This document shows, piece by piece, positions 1 through 12,245 of a DNA stretch of 64,000 nt (its first letter is position 1; each line of letters starts with the position of its first letter). Below the pieces are notes generated by a model that did not search any database, had not been told where the DNA came from, and saw nothing but the letters and a program-made list of their open reading frames with translations. Location of the stretch: the NCBI GenBank assembly GCA_033977485.1, contig CM066993.1, forward strand, positions 25,844,001 through 25,908,000. Reading direction: 5' to 3'. This DNA is from Hydrangea macrophylla. Taxonomy: Eukaryota > Streptophyta > Magnoliopsida > Cornales > Hydrangeaceae. The translations under genes were made by a program, and so were the position numbers.

Positions 1-84
1 CCTACTACTGATATCGCTGAGGAGGAGGCTCCTATTGGAGAGTTTGGGGAAACCGAGGGGGTAGTCATTGTGGAAGATGCTTAG
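1..84 (+). CDS. 3' end of an unrecognised reading frame (partial)
   Basis: The first 84 bases read openly from base 1 to a TAG and give an acidic 27-residue tail (ends GVVIVEDA). A second frame continues from about 86 with a basic, proline-containing stretch (RKKKAVKILLKP, then RPIWPPPSNLFYA) as far as a stop at 341, so a frameshift near the TAG is possible. I do not recognise the protein. By context, just upstream of a Tat/Ogre-like LTR, it could be the tail of an element-borne extra gene, but nothing in the sequence settles that. Confidence 0.25.
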   Translation, partial: PTTDIAEEEAPIGEFGETEGVVIVEDA

Positions 85-341
85 CACCGAGGCGTATTGC
101 CAGGAAGAAGAAGGCGGTGAAGATTCTTCTAAAGCCTGCTTCTAGACCAATTTGGCCTCCTCCTTCCAACCTATTTTATGCTTGTACATCTATTTATCTC
201 ATATATTGGGTGGCTACTATAATTGGCACCCATGTTTATACTTTTTGTGGACTAAATGACAAAGGCCCTTCAAAGTCAATTTTTTCTACCAATTGTTGTC
301 CTTATTTGTACTCTTATTGCCTGTATCCGACCAATTGTTAG

Positions 342-596
342 CCTTATAATGACATTGCCTTAGCAAAAGGTTTAGAACTGTGACTAGTAGGGAACAATCA
401 TTCTTTTGGGGATCTGCAAAACCTTGGAATTTTTGAGCTATTGTACTTGGAATTTTCCAAGTTTGTATAACCCAATCGAGGCAACATAAGTGCTCAAGAT
501 TAACTAAGCTCCTTGTAACAACTCGAGTAGAACTCTGAACATTGTGGGTGCTTGGATGTCTAAGGGTTTATACTTAGTTAATTCTAAGGTTTAGTA
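342..596. other. AT-rich stretch without recognisable content
   Basis: I see no coding similarity, LTR homology or tandem repeat here. Similarity to the LTR of element C begins abruptly at about 597, so this is older flanking sequence or a part of element A with no partner in the window. Confidence 0.4.
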
Positions 597-1408
597 TCTA
601 ACTTTTTATAAAAGGATTTTAACCCAGCTCATGCTTAAGACCACTTTTGATAGGTTTTATTAGAGGTCCTTGAATTTGAAAATTTGATTAATGACAACTT
701 TTTCTTGCTTATCATGCATATCATTTGCTTGCTTGGTTTTTTTGCAATCCTTGGGTATCCTTTGGTGTCTTAGTGCAGATAATTGAATGCCATGGATCCG
801 GACTTCGATTTTGTGGATTTGCCTCTTCTACATGTGGCTTCGTGCCCATGTATCATGTATTTCTCTATACCCTTCTCTTAGAATTTTTCTAGGTTTATAA
901 CTTTTTTTTCAACGATACAATTCCTTTAGGATAGTCTCCATTTATATGATTATATATTAGAGACATCTTATCTAGGATTGTTGCATGATTACATTTCACG
1001 TTTCCTTTCTTTTTGCTTTTGCGACTCCGATTGAGTCAACTCAATGTAAGTCTTCTTGTTCTTTTGCAGATCATGACATGTTTCTTTTATTCGCATTGGT
1101 CCCGGGTGAGGCTAGCCACCGTGAGTATACTTCTCTCTTATATTGCATATGCATCCAATTGCTACTTGATTTAATCTCTTGAAATAATTTTCATTAGATG
1201 TTCTTTTTTCCATGTATATATTATCTAGTATGTTTTAGGAAACAACACCTTTTATAAATTATGAACAAGAATATTTGAATTAAGGCCTACCTTTCGGTAG
1301 GACTAGGAGGGGGTGCTTTAGTCCTACTCAGGCTCGTTCCTCTCTTTTATTTCTAGGATTACTCAATGAGTTCTAGTTATTGAAGTGTGAGCCTTAGATC
1401 TGTCTTGG
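597..1408 (+). mobile_element. Element A: 3' portion of a Tat/Ogre-like LTR
   Basis: This stretch is collinear with about 11455-12240 plus 19180-19265 of element C: both share AACCCAGCTCATGCTTAAG, GGATCCGGACTT with a following CTCTTCTACATGTGGCTT, and the GGGGTGCTTTAGTC block near the LTR end. It is therefore the 3' part of an LTR of the same family as C. The upstream part is missing at about 597. The right end is cut at 1408 by the TGTAGACACC start of element B, at the position equivalent to about 19264 of the C LTR, so B inserted into A. No internal region of A is visible. Confidence 0.75.
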
Positions 1409-4400
1409 TGTAGACACCCCGATTTTGACTAACTGTTGAATTTAGGGGAGCGCTACCTCCAAATCCGATAATGGCAATGTCTGGCTAACTTAGGGTTTCT
1501 GAGGTGATTCAAGCTCTTCGAAAGGCTATTCAATTCCAAAAGAAAGGGAAAAAAAAGGCAAGAAAAGAAAAGAAAGTGAGAAAACAGCACGCGGCAATGT
1601 GTCTGGTAGCCACGGGGTGCTGCAGTGGCACTCACTGATCGCCTTAATGGTAATCTGTGAAAGCCGTACGACAGTCACCAAATGCCACAGAGAGCTTACG
1701 AATTGCCGCAAAATTGGTAGGTGTTCTGGAATTAAGAAAAAGGAAGAAAAGAACAAGAAAAAGAAAAAGAAACTTAAAACAAAACAATCTGAGATGCACC
1801 AAAAGACGGCAGTCCGCGAGTTGCCTGCGGCACTCTCTGAATATCGTTGCAACACTAAATGAATACCGTTCTGACAATTGGCGAGTGCCGCTCCGGTGGT
1901 TACTAAGTGTCGCCGACAATTCCACCGAGTGATGCATTTTTTAACAGTCTGCTTTTTGAAATAGTATGTTTTGTACCATCAATAGTTCATCTAAATTAGG
2001 GTTTTTACCTTGAATTTACTCAAATATCCCTTAGGAATTTGCCTATATAAAGGGGTGAATATCCCCATTACAAAGTATCTTCTTGGGGGGGGGGGGTGGC
2101 TTGAATCTTGAACAATTTCCAAAAAGGAGAGAATCTTCTTGAAACAATTCTCAAAAGATAATTAGGAGAGAATCTTATAGAAAATTAAGAAAATTAAAGA
2201 GTGAATCATTATAAGAGTTAGAAGAAGAGCTTGAAGAACCTTTGGGAGATCTCCAAACCACAAAGAAGTTGAGGAAAATTGGGGGTAACCTTTAAATATC
2301 AATTCGTCCTTAGCTTAAATTCAATCACAATTCATAGGACTACATAGGATCTTTTAATCATTTTCAAAAAGTCTCTTCCTACCTCATTTCATCACACACC
2401 ACTAGAATTGTGATTGAACCTCCATTTGTTTTTTTCATTTGATTTGGATTAAAGTAGCCTAGGGTTTAAGATTAAATAAATCATAAAGCAAAGTCTAACT
2501 TGAAATATCATTTTAACTTTGGTTTCTCATCTTTTGTCATACTCTTTTCTTGGGATTCATGAGACCCTTAATATCTCATTTGATTCCCTTGAGTTGGATT
2601 TTAACTTCCCTATAAACTTATGGTTCAAATGGGAATAGCCATATCCATACGTAATTAGTAGGACCAAGTCTTGGCTCATGATTTGGATCCTTCAATTTGG
2701 AATCTCATGGAATCCTCTCCATATTCGGTCGAGGTTTATATGGATTAGTCATATTTAATCTCCAATGACCATCAATGAGAAGAAGAATTAGTCTTAGGAT
2801 GAGTCAACCTCCGTGGTTTGGCTGATAGATTTAACCAAAAATGATGAACTCAACAGTGGTGTAGTGAATTCATAAACAAACTTTATTCAAGGATTTTTAA
2901 TTAAAACATGATCTATTGAAATTGAATGAGACCAATTGGAGACTGTTCACAACACAAAGATCTACCACTAAATTTTTTTGTTTTGATGAGATTCCATGTT
3001 TAAGATGGTTTGGTCTTAGGATTTGCAAACTAGCTACTCTCTGTCCAAAATTTTAGAACAGTAAGTTAGTTTTGATTTGAATTGATCAAAACCTTAACAA
3101 AACATTTTTTTACTTCAAATACATTTTTCTATGAAGTTTAATGTGTTGATAAGATCCCCTAAAAAGAATGAAGCAATTCGGATTCATTTACTAATTTTAG
3201 AAAATTACACAAAATCTCTGGATAGAGAGTTGTTAAAATCTGCGTGATGTCTGGTTTTGATCTAATTCTTGGAGGTTGAGCTATTTGATCTTTGATTTTC
3301 ATTTTGGGTTAGAAACTAGACTCATAGAGGTACCTTTTATCCAAAGAGCATAAGGATCAAACCACGGGAAGTGTTCTTTTCCTATTTTTGAAAGTCTGGT
3401 CTGCTCTCTATAATGTTCAAAATTATGTATTTGATTTGATAAACTTTGCAAATAATGGCCCAAATGACTTTTCCATGACCTAAGGCATAAAACATGTTTT
3501 GATTATGATTATTTGAACTTAAATCCAGAGGCTAAATGATCTAAATCAATGAATAGTTCATAGTTTGTTCTTGTTCATGTCCATGCATTCATCGACATAT
3601 GTTAATACTTGTAATTAGGACTTGTTTTTTTGGGTTAAGTTGCATTTATTTAAACCTAGTCATGAGTTCCTTGTGATCATGTTGGGATTATACCATCTCT
3701 ATATGGACATTACACTGGCTCCTAGTTGAGACTTTGTATATCTATAGAGATGTTATGCTTCTAACTAGTTAGAAGGAATTCATAATTATGTCAATTCTTT
3801 CCATGCTTGACAGATTTAAGCTAGAAGTTTAGGAATGTTATTGGATATTATATCCTGATCAAGGCATGTGGACTAACCCTTTGTTTTGTTGCTCTATTGA
3901 GGTATGATTTCTTGACTCTTTTCTCCAATTTATTTTATTTCTTGACTTTATTGATTTTTTTTACTCCATACGCGACACCTTAGATTAGATACGCATTAGA
4001 GACTCTTTTTCTAGGATTTTCTTTTATTTGTGTGTATTGCATGTTTCCTTTTGCAGCTGGACCCTGGGCAAGTTCTCTTGTTCTCTATTCTGTATCATTT
4101 TTGCTTGAGTTTAACTATGTGGTTTTGTACGCCGTTTTATAATTAGCAATCTTACACCTTTTCAACATGCTTTTATAATGTAAGTATCTACGTATTAGTT
4201 GAGGGCATGCTTAGATAGTTAATTTGATTAAAATGATGTTGAGTGATGGCCTATCACGAGATAGGATGAGAGGGGGTGTTTTAGTCTGTCAGGCTCCTTC
4301 CCCTCTCATTCCATAATCCCTAGACCTAGAAATCTTTGGTTTACAAAAAGATCAATTTGCTTTTAAAAGGGCTTCTTAATTTTCCTTTAAAAACATGAAG

Positions 4401-4468
4401 TGGCGACTTGTATTTGAATTTGAAAAGTTTTCTTTTAAAAAAAGCGTGGTTAGCCTATGATATCCACA
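1409..4468 (+). repeat. 5' LTR of element B (about 3.06 kb)
   Basis: It begins TGTAGACACCCCGATTTTGAC and ends TATCCACA three bases before the PBS. The 3' half (from about 2040) is alignable with the LTR of element F (38780-41230), for example AAATCCAGAGGCTAA near 3525 and 40415 and the GGGGGTGTTTTAGTC block near 4275 and 41025. The first 600 bp (U3) differ strongly between B and F, apart from the opening words. Confidence 0.8.
1586..2096 (+). promoter_or_regulatory. U3 promoter of LTR B: GC-rich dyad words, TATA box, G12 run
   Basis: Degenerate copies of the words GGCACTC and GAGTGCC lie at 1586-1920 (for example GGCACTCACTGA near 1626, GCGGCACTCTCTGA near 1828, GCGAGTGCCGC near 1880). A TATATAAA box follows at 2044-2051. 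A run of 12 G lies at 2085-2096, about 35 bp after the TATA box, where transcription would begin. The same order of dyads then TATA is seen in LTRs F and D. Confidence 0.6.
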
Positions 4469-4471
4469 ATC

Positions 4472-4490
4472 TGGCGACTCTACTAGGGAA
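4472..4490 (+). other. Primer-binding site of element B
   Basis: TGGCGACTCTACTAGGGAA lies three bases after the LTR end. It is a mutated form of the F site at 41234. The complement of the family sequence matches the 3' end of a plant tRNA-Arg as I remember it (ends GTGGAGTCGCCA), the primer type reported for Ogre elements. Confidence 0.65.
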
Positions 4491-5768
4491 CAAACCCAGA
4501 ATCTCTGAATTCATAGACCAGAATTTCTAATATTGGGTTCACTCGAGGATTAGACTTAACAGCATCCTTTTAATTGAATTAATTAATTTTTTTGTGCCTG
4601 TTGCATTTCACTTGCATGTCTAGCTAGTCGATTGCACGGAACTATGACCTTGGAAGCTCAGGGCAACAAGGTCAGTCAAGCCATCATGAGACTGTGTGAT
4701 CACCCTTTATCTCGTACCATGTGTTGGTACAAGAAGCATCCTAATGGATGTGCGTCAAGGGTCCCTTATTTGACCAAAACTCAGCCTTTACATGATAGCC
4801 TCTATAAAACCTTTCAATCTAGGAAATCAATTCTTGATTAGGACTATATGCTAGGGAGTTTTGTATGCCCGGAAGGGATTATTTGAGATGATGAGGATGC
4901 TTGCTTGATGAAGGATGTAAAACCCTTTAACCACCTTTTAGCAATACCTTCTTATGTCCCAGGACATTCGAGAATATGCCAGATTTTTTATTATAAGGTT
5001 ACACCTCTCTATCTTGTTAGTTAAGCATCATCGACCTTGTATGCATCTGAATTCATGAAAAGTACGGTGATAACCCGATAATATGATCCCTCTATCCAAT
5101 GAATTTTCAATCCATCTTTGTAAGCAAACAAGCTTCTTACCATCTTTACCCCAAAATCTTTTGAAAAAATCACACTTTCAAAATCTTTGAAGATTCACTT
5201 GATTCCGGCCCTAAACCAATCCTTGTTGAGATTTATTTTCAAAAGAAGAATCCGTGAGAATTGTTTTCGAAGATCTCACCATCTAAAGAGATACTTTTCA
5301 AAAAGAGTTTCAAAGCAAAAATTCAACCTGATCATATTTGTGGAGAAATGTTTTCATTCTCAAATAGAATTGTTTTCAATAGATTTTATCATGAATTCCA
5401 AAGCCTTTTTAATGACCAACCTTCGAAAGGGTAATAAGGATTACAAAGAAAGAAGAAATTAGAGTACTTGGCATGAGTAAGGATTATATGTGCTTATGTG
5501 CTTTATGGGTTAGGATTAGGATTTTCTTTTTCTTTGGCATATAGAATAGGCAAACACACACGCATACATTGCATCCGTGTGACATATGAACCATTCATAA
5601 ATGTTTTACCAAGAATTTGCCACAAATAAAAAGGGAAAAGATAATGGCAAAGGAAAAAGAAAAATTCATTTGAAAACACTTTTGTAGGACAAAATAGCAT
5701 CTGGTTTAGGGATCGTCTAGTTTAGGGGTCCTGCGGCGAGACTGGTGAGAAGAAAAAGAAAAACTGAA
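4491..5768 (+). other. Non-coding leader of element B
   Basis: The leader between PBS and gag is collinear with 41253-42520 of element F (shared words GGAACTATGACCTTGG near 4638 and 41400, GTGTTGGTACAAGAAGCATCC against TTTTGGTATATGAAGCATCC). No open frame is conserved between the two copies, so I see no extra 5' ORF of the kind described for legume Ogre elements. Confidence 0.55.
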
Positions 5769-7242
5769 ATGGCACATAAAGGGAATACCGGGGAGGTAGC
5801 AGAACTGAGGGCAATAGTAGAAAGGCAAGAAGAGCACATGAGACGATAGCTAAAAATATGAATCGCATGATGAACATGATAAAAGCAATGACTTGTCAGC
5901 CATCGCTTGCAAATCGATGAGTTATCGACCCACTCCCCTCTAGTAGCAAGAAAAGAAGCCTGGTTTGATGATCAGGAGGCATAGAGAGCTAACGTACTAC
6001 GGGCTAAAAGGGAAAGAGAGAAGATTGAGAATGAAAGGGTAATGGACGAGAAAGTAGAAAAGCTTGAAAAAGTGGTACGCAAGGCTCAGGATTTGATACC
6101 TCTTTGCTAGAACTAGAAGGGTTATAAGATGGGGTCCACGAGATGCTACCTGTCAGTTTTAAAATGCCAGTCTTTGACAAATTTGATGGAACAGGGAATC
6201 CTCATAAACATGTAAGGATGTGTATTGGGGCCTTCCATCCTAATGGATTGAGCACCGCCATGATGGTCGTCCTATTTCAGCAAACTTTAACCAGGGCCGC
6301 CTTGGCCTGGTACCTCACGCTCAAACCAAGTAAAACTAGGGTCTAGGAAGAGGCAGTTATGTCATTTGTAGCACAGTACGAGTATAATCAAGACTTGGAC
6401 ATAACAGTCCGGGATTTGGAAACCACTAGGCAAAGGAACAAGGAATCAGTCGCTGAGTACTTAAGTCGATGGAGGGGAAAGGCAGCCAAGATGGTGTAAA
6501 GACCGTCTGAGAAAGAACAAATCCATGAAGAATATTCAAACTGTCTACCAAGAAAAGATGAGGCTCCAATCAATCAACACTTTGGGAGGATGGAGGATGC
6601 AATCCAAGAAGGGGTAATTAAGAAAGAAGAGCAACCGAACAGATATAGGAGCCCAAACTACAGGTCACACAGAGGACATTCTGGAGGTCATTCGAGCCCC
6701 ACTAATGTGAATACATTGAGCAAGCCAGAAAGGAAGTTTGACATAACAAGAGGTTGACCTAGGGTAGATAAGCCACAAAGGCAGTTCTCTAATTTGGGAG
6801 TTTCTCTATCAACTACCCTTGACAGGCTGATGACAAAGGGACATCTTCGCCTTTGGAACCTCGGCCCTTACCAAATTTGCGTTCGCAAAGCTTTCAGGAG
6901 GATCTATATTGCAAATTCCAGGAACAAAAGGGTCATGCTACGAATCGATGCACAAGGTTAGGGCATGAAATTCAAGACCTCATTGACAACAAGGTGATAT
7001 CTGAGCCACCCGTCAAAGCTCCCAATGTTACCAAAATTTCACTACTGAATCATCATGCTATACCACCACTTCAGGGCCTCTATTTCCTAGGGTTAGAAGA
7101 GATGACCTTCGATCCATCTAAGTTGATTACTAAAGTTAGAAAACCAAAGAAGTCATGCCAACCGCTGAAATATTCAGCAATCTATACGCTGGAAAATCAG
7201 TCAGGGAAATGTGGAGAGGAAATGATAAAGCAAATGGATTAG
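5769..7242 (+). pseudogene. gag: gag pseudogene of element B
   Basis: Remnant of the capsid protein that would package element RNA. The conserved core at 6143-6346 reads MPVFDKFDGTGNPHKHVRM and FQQTLTRAALAWYLTLKPSK, equivalent to residues 155-212 of the intact gag of element F. It continues after a TAG at about 6343 into VAQYEYNQDLD and RWRGKAAKM. A zinc-knuckle-like segment (YCKFQEQKGHATNRC) follows in another frame near 6910. I count at least four in-frame stops and two frame changes. An N-terminal ATG at 5769 opens a frame that stops soon after. The copy cannot make a full protein. Confidence 0.75.
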
Positions 7243-9025
7243 TGGGTTAAAAGAACTAACAAAGCTTATTGTCGAGATATCGATTAGGTGGAAGATGATT
7301 TATGGTACAAAAGTGATGAAGAGACAGAGACTGGAAAATAAAATTTAGAAATCGACAATTTATGGGTAAGAGAGGAAGTCAGTCATCTAACCCGATTAGG
7401 GAGACACTTTAAACCACATGAGCTAGAGGAAGATCACCTAGGGAGAGAGTTAGATAAAGGAAAAGGGAAGATGAATGAAGAAGAGGAGGAAGATAGGGTT
7501 TTAAAACAAATGAAGAAGACGCTCGCCAACATCACCATCTGGGGGTTATTGATCGCTTCTAAACATCACAAGTAGGCAGTCCTGGATGCCTTTAATCAGT
7601 CTGATGTTTCTATCGACACAACATTAGAGGATCTCCTGGAATGATTGGTAGAATTTTAGTTCTGGCAATCACCTTCTCCTTAGAAGATTTACTAGCCGGA
7701 AGGCCCATTCGCAATAAATCGCTATACGTCACTATTGAGTGCTTGGAAAATACTATACCTGCTTATCTCATAGACAACGGGTTTGCTCTAAATGTATGCC
7801 CATTCTGAATAGCCAAGAGAATGGGTCTAGATGAGTCAACTTTCATCCCATCTGAGCAGAAGGTATGAGCATATGACAACACCCAAAGGATGCTACTGGG
7901 TAGGCTGTGGTTGGACAGTCTAGGTGCCTTACCATCAACAATTCATCAAAAACTCAAGTGTATGTGGAAAAACAAGGTTAACAATATTCTTGGGGATAGT
8001 TGGGTCCGTTTGTCTGAAGCTTTGTCAAGTGCACCGATTCTAGAGGTACAATTACAAGAGGAGGAAACGAGTTTAGGAGGAATCGAGATCATTGATATGT
8101 TGGAGGGAGTAAAGCCGAGGGAGTTCCTGCCACTATATTTTGGTCACTATGTGAGCCCGCTAGTCGCCATAATTAAGAAGAAGATGGGTTTCTTCCTGGG
8201 AATGGGACTGGGTAAAATCATCAAGGCCTGCTAGAGTTCCAAAAATTCCAATACAGATCCATACTCATAGTTTGGGTTACTAGCCATCGAAAAGGGAGTT
8301 GAGAGAAAAGAAGAAGGTGACCGATGCACCGATGGACCCCTATCAGAAGACGCGCAATAGATACTTTGTGAAGGAGGGAGAGCATTTCCCTTTCTGTGGC
8401 TTCCATGGATGGTTCCTCATGATAACACTTTAAAGCCAGGGTTTTAAATCTTCTTCCCCCATAAATTTTTTCGAATATGAAGACCTGTATTTGCAAGTAC
8501 CTGTGAAGTCTGCCACTATTAAAGATTGGGTTGGTATGCTAGATGGTCCAGCTATGGAGACTTTGTTGGATAAATGAAGCACAAAGATAGAAGGGAATAG
8601 TCAAGAAGAAATTATAGAAGCCAAAGAATATGTTAAGGATATGGTGATAGAGGTGCTGGGAAAGGAGAAGGGAAATGACAGGGAAGAACCCGAAGAAGCA
8701 ATGACAGAAGGAGGGGATGAAAAGGAAAAGCTGCCAGACTGCGACACCATGGAGCTCAAGCAAGGAGTTAACAAAGAGTGGGTCTTCGATTCTAGTGATA
8801 AGTACCCCCCCTCCTAGGAGTTTGTAATGGCCCATATGAGGCGTCTGAGTATTGCTATGTCTGTTGTAATTACCCTAAACAAAGTTAATGAAAGTGTGAC
8901 TAATTCTGCCTACTCGAATATGCTTAATGAATGTGATGAATGTGATGACGATGAAATACCGAGTGAACTGCAAAAACTAATCGAAAAAGAAAAAGAATCT
9001 GCATGCAAAATCATCAAAGATAATC
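7243..9025 (+). pseudogene. pol: Protease, G-patch-like linker and pre-RT remnant of element B
   Basis: Broken frames follow the order seen in element C. An acidic linker comes first, then a retropepsin remnant near 7760-8010. Its catalytic region reads LIDNGFALNVCP (the DNG form used by Tat/Ogre proteases in place of DSG or DTG), and GRLWLDSLGALPSTIHQK follows. A G-patch-like GMGLG motif lies near 8200, then a broken linker and, at 8827-9025, the stretch before RT ending ESACKIIKDNL. Stops occur throughout. Element C interrupts the frame at 9026. Confidence 0.65.
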
Positions 9026-12000
9026 TGTAGACAGCCAATTTTGACCACACTGTTAGGATTTAGGGTGAACAATGTCTTGGGGGATTCAATGATAAAAAGT
9101 ACCCTATGGAAGGTATTGCATTCCACACAATCAGAAGATCAAACTTCGGAAAGTGACTTCAAGCTCAGAAAAGCCCTTTTCTATGCATAAAATCCTAATT
9201 TTGTTAAAAATCATCTATCAAAATTCATATTCACTGAGGGTTATATGAACATGAAGTGTTCTAAACACAGTATTCTAGGTATCCAAAGATTCAATTTTAA
9301 AGAAAAACTCGAAATCGATGCGCATTGAAAATCAATTTTGAAGATGAAGTCGTTTGATTTCAAAAAGACGACGAAAGTTCCAGAGGACTTTCGGACTTCA
9401 ATTGTCCTTCAATTCTAAATTCAAATCCTCTTGGAATATTTTATACTAAAATTCAACTCGATAGCTATCCAACGGTGCATAAACAGACAATTTTGGACAC
9501 CAAAAAGCATTTTTATGAAAATCTAGAAAAAGGCAACCAAAGGATGAGAAAAAGGAGATGGCAGGTCCCATAAAAGGGGTGGCGATTACCCTCTTAGCCG
9601 CCACCTACATGTGGCATTCTTCATCGAGCTTTTTGAGTTCCAAACCCTTCCAAAGGCTTCCCACTATGAGGAAATTGCCCAGGAACTGCATTTAGGCACT
9701 AAAATGGCCAATTTTTGATCTCTAAAATATCTCTTTTAACCCTGAAACTTAAGAGTTAAGTTTTCAAAACTCTATGTATAGATTCATATGAGATCATCTT
9801 TGACACACAAGAAGATACAGAGGAGAATACATGTGAATATACTTACAAGATATATGTATGAGTATACTTTGAATTTGAGAGAATTCTAGAGAAAGAATAG
9901 TGAATCATGAATTTATTTCTTCTAAAATGAATCTTAAGATAACTTGATAAGATAATTGAAGAGAGTTTTAACATCAATTGCCTCCCTTAACTTCTACCAT
10001 GGATGAGTTCTTGAAGAACTTAAAGAACACTTGAAGAAGAATATCCTTCAAATCAACTATGATTACATAATTGAGAATCCTCCAAGAAGTAAACATCACA
10101 ATTCATCTCTAATTCTTACTTTTATATATAGATCTATAAGGTTTGGATTGAGTTTAGTTTTATTTTCTTTGTTAAAACACTCATCTTCTTCTTCTCTTGT
10201 TCTTCACACACTCACATATCTAGATCCAAATTCTCCTTGATTTTGTTGATAATTCATACTTAGAGATTGATTTTTACTTTAATTTTCAATTTTGACTTCG
10301 TTCTTCTATTTAGTTTAGATCCATGCATATATGATTATCTACATGTACATACTTTGAATTCTATGATGGTTTGGAAATATAATCTATGAGAAGGATAATT
10401 CCTATGTTCATACCTTTCCTTGATTGTTCCTATTACCTAGAATTCCTATTAAATTTAATCTCCAATAGGATATTTATAAGTCCCTTTGATCCATGATCTA
10501 AAGTTCTTCATAGAACTTGATGGTTAAATTGATTAGGAATCATGATCAAGTTGATCGATGAGCTTGATCTCTCTAAATAAGCCTAAACCAACACCTAAGA
10601 TGTTTTTCTCACACTTTAGAATGAATTAGCTAAAATTTAGCAAAATAGATTTGTTTTGTCCATAAGATTTGGTCCATCAAAACCCTTAGTTTGATGGATT
10701 TCAAATTTTTTGGGTATACTTTGATGAATTAGCTTTCATTCAATCCATTTTGAGAACCATTAGGATCCATATGCTATTTTTAGAAATTGTTGAGAAATCG
10801 GTTGACAGATTTGAACATCATCTCTTTGTATTTGAATTTCACAAAATCTACAATAGTTATCGATGATCCTCTTTTTGGGTATGATTCCTAACTTATGTAT
10901 CTATATGCTGATGTAAATTCGTGAGCATACGATCAAGTTAAGATCGTTTTCTAAGCATTTGAAGTTGAAACAACTATTCTGGAATTTTCTAAGTTTAACT
11001 ACAAACATGATTATGTATACAAAATGGTCATACCTTGATCACTCAACACAATTGATGAATAAAACATGGTTTATAAATCATCTAGGATAAATGGATGAGA
11101 GATTAAAAGCTTAGATCAACTTGATCAACATGATTCATGAACTTCTATTATGTCTTGCATTCCTTTGTCAAATGATACCAAATTTCCAGAATAACAGAGT
11201 CTGTTTAAAACAATTTTTTAGAGATCTTAGGTTCATGATATGTCCATGGGATTATTTTTATCATAAAATATAATCAAATAGCTTTGTTTTCACACCAAAT
11301 AAAGCATCACATGATTTTTGTAGAATTAATTATGATTTTTACAAGAATAGTGGACAGTCCTAATCCACTGTTCCCAAAACTCTTATTTTTCAAACTTCAA
11401 AAATGAAAATGAGGTCCTACTTTCTGGAGAAGTTCCCTAAGACATGTTTCTAACTTTCTGTGAAAGGGTTTTAACCCAGCTCATGCTTAAGACCACTTTT
11501 CATAGGATTCATTAGAGTTTACTGAATCTAGAAATTTGATTGTTAACATCTTCCTCTTATTTTTCATGCATATCATTTGTTTGCTTGTATTTTTACATTG
11601 CTTGGGTATTCCTTGGTGTCTTAGTGCAGAGAATTGAATACCGAGGATCCGGACTTTGATTTGTGGGTTTGCCTCTTCTACATGTGGCTTAGTGCCCGTG
11701 TATCATATACTATCTCTATCTTTTCTCTTAGAATTTTTCTAGGTTTATGACTTTGTTTTCAACGACACAATTCCTTTAGGATAGTCCCCGTTTATGTGCT
11801 TATATGTTAGAGACATCTTATCTAGGATTGTTTCATGAACACATTGCTCGTTTCCTTTCTATTGCTTTTTGCGACTCCGCTTGAGTCAATCTAATGCAAG
11901 TCTTCTCGTTCCCTCTTTCATATCATGACATGTTTCCTTTATTTGCATCGGTCCCGAGCGGGACTAGCCACTATGAGTATACCTCTCTCTTGTATTGCAT

Positions 12001-12245
12001 GTGCATCCGAGTGCTATTTGATTTTATCTCTTGAATGATTTTCATTAGATGTTCCCATTTGACATGCATATATTATCTATTATGTTTGAGGAAACCACAC
12101 TAATTATGAATTAAGAACAAGGATATTTGAATCAAGGCAGGCCGTTCGGCAGGGCGAGGAAGGGGTGCTTTAGTCTTATTTGGGCTCCTTCTTCTCTCGT
12201 ACCAAGACCCCCGAACTTAGTTTCCGGTAAACAAGGGTGAGTAAC

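Larger units (their letters stand above)
1409..9025 (+). mobile_element. Element B: truncated Tat/Ogre-like Ty3/gypsy retrotransposon
   Basis: The order is 5' LTR (1409-4468), PBS (4472), non-coding leader, gag pseudogene, protease and linker pseudogene, and the stretch just before RT. The sequence then stops at 9025 where the LTR of element C begins. The linker word ESACKII occurs both here (just before 9025) and in C (about 25785), which shows exactly where B is broken: shortly before the RT domain. RT, RNase H, integrase and the 3' LTR of B are not in the window. Many stops and frameshifts make this an old copy. Confidence 0.8.

Noticed and set aside
1453..1937. Several overlapping frames on both strands in LTR B
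   Set aside because: They lie in U3 of the LTR with purine-rich low-complexity sequence, and no counterpart is conserved in LTR F.
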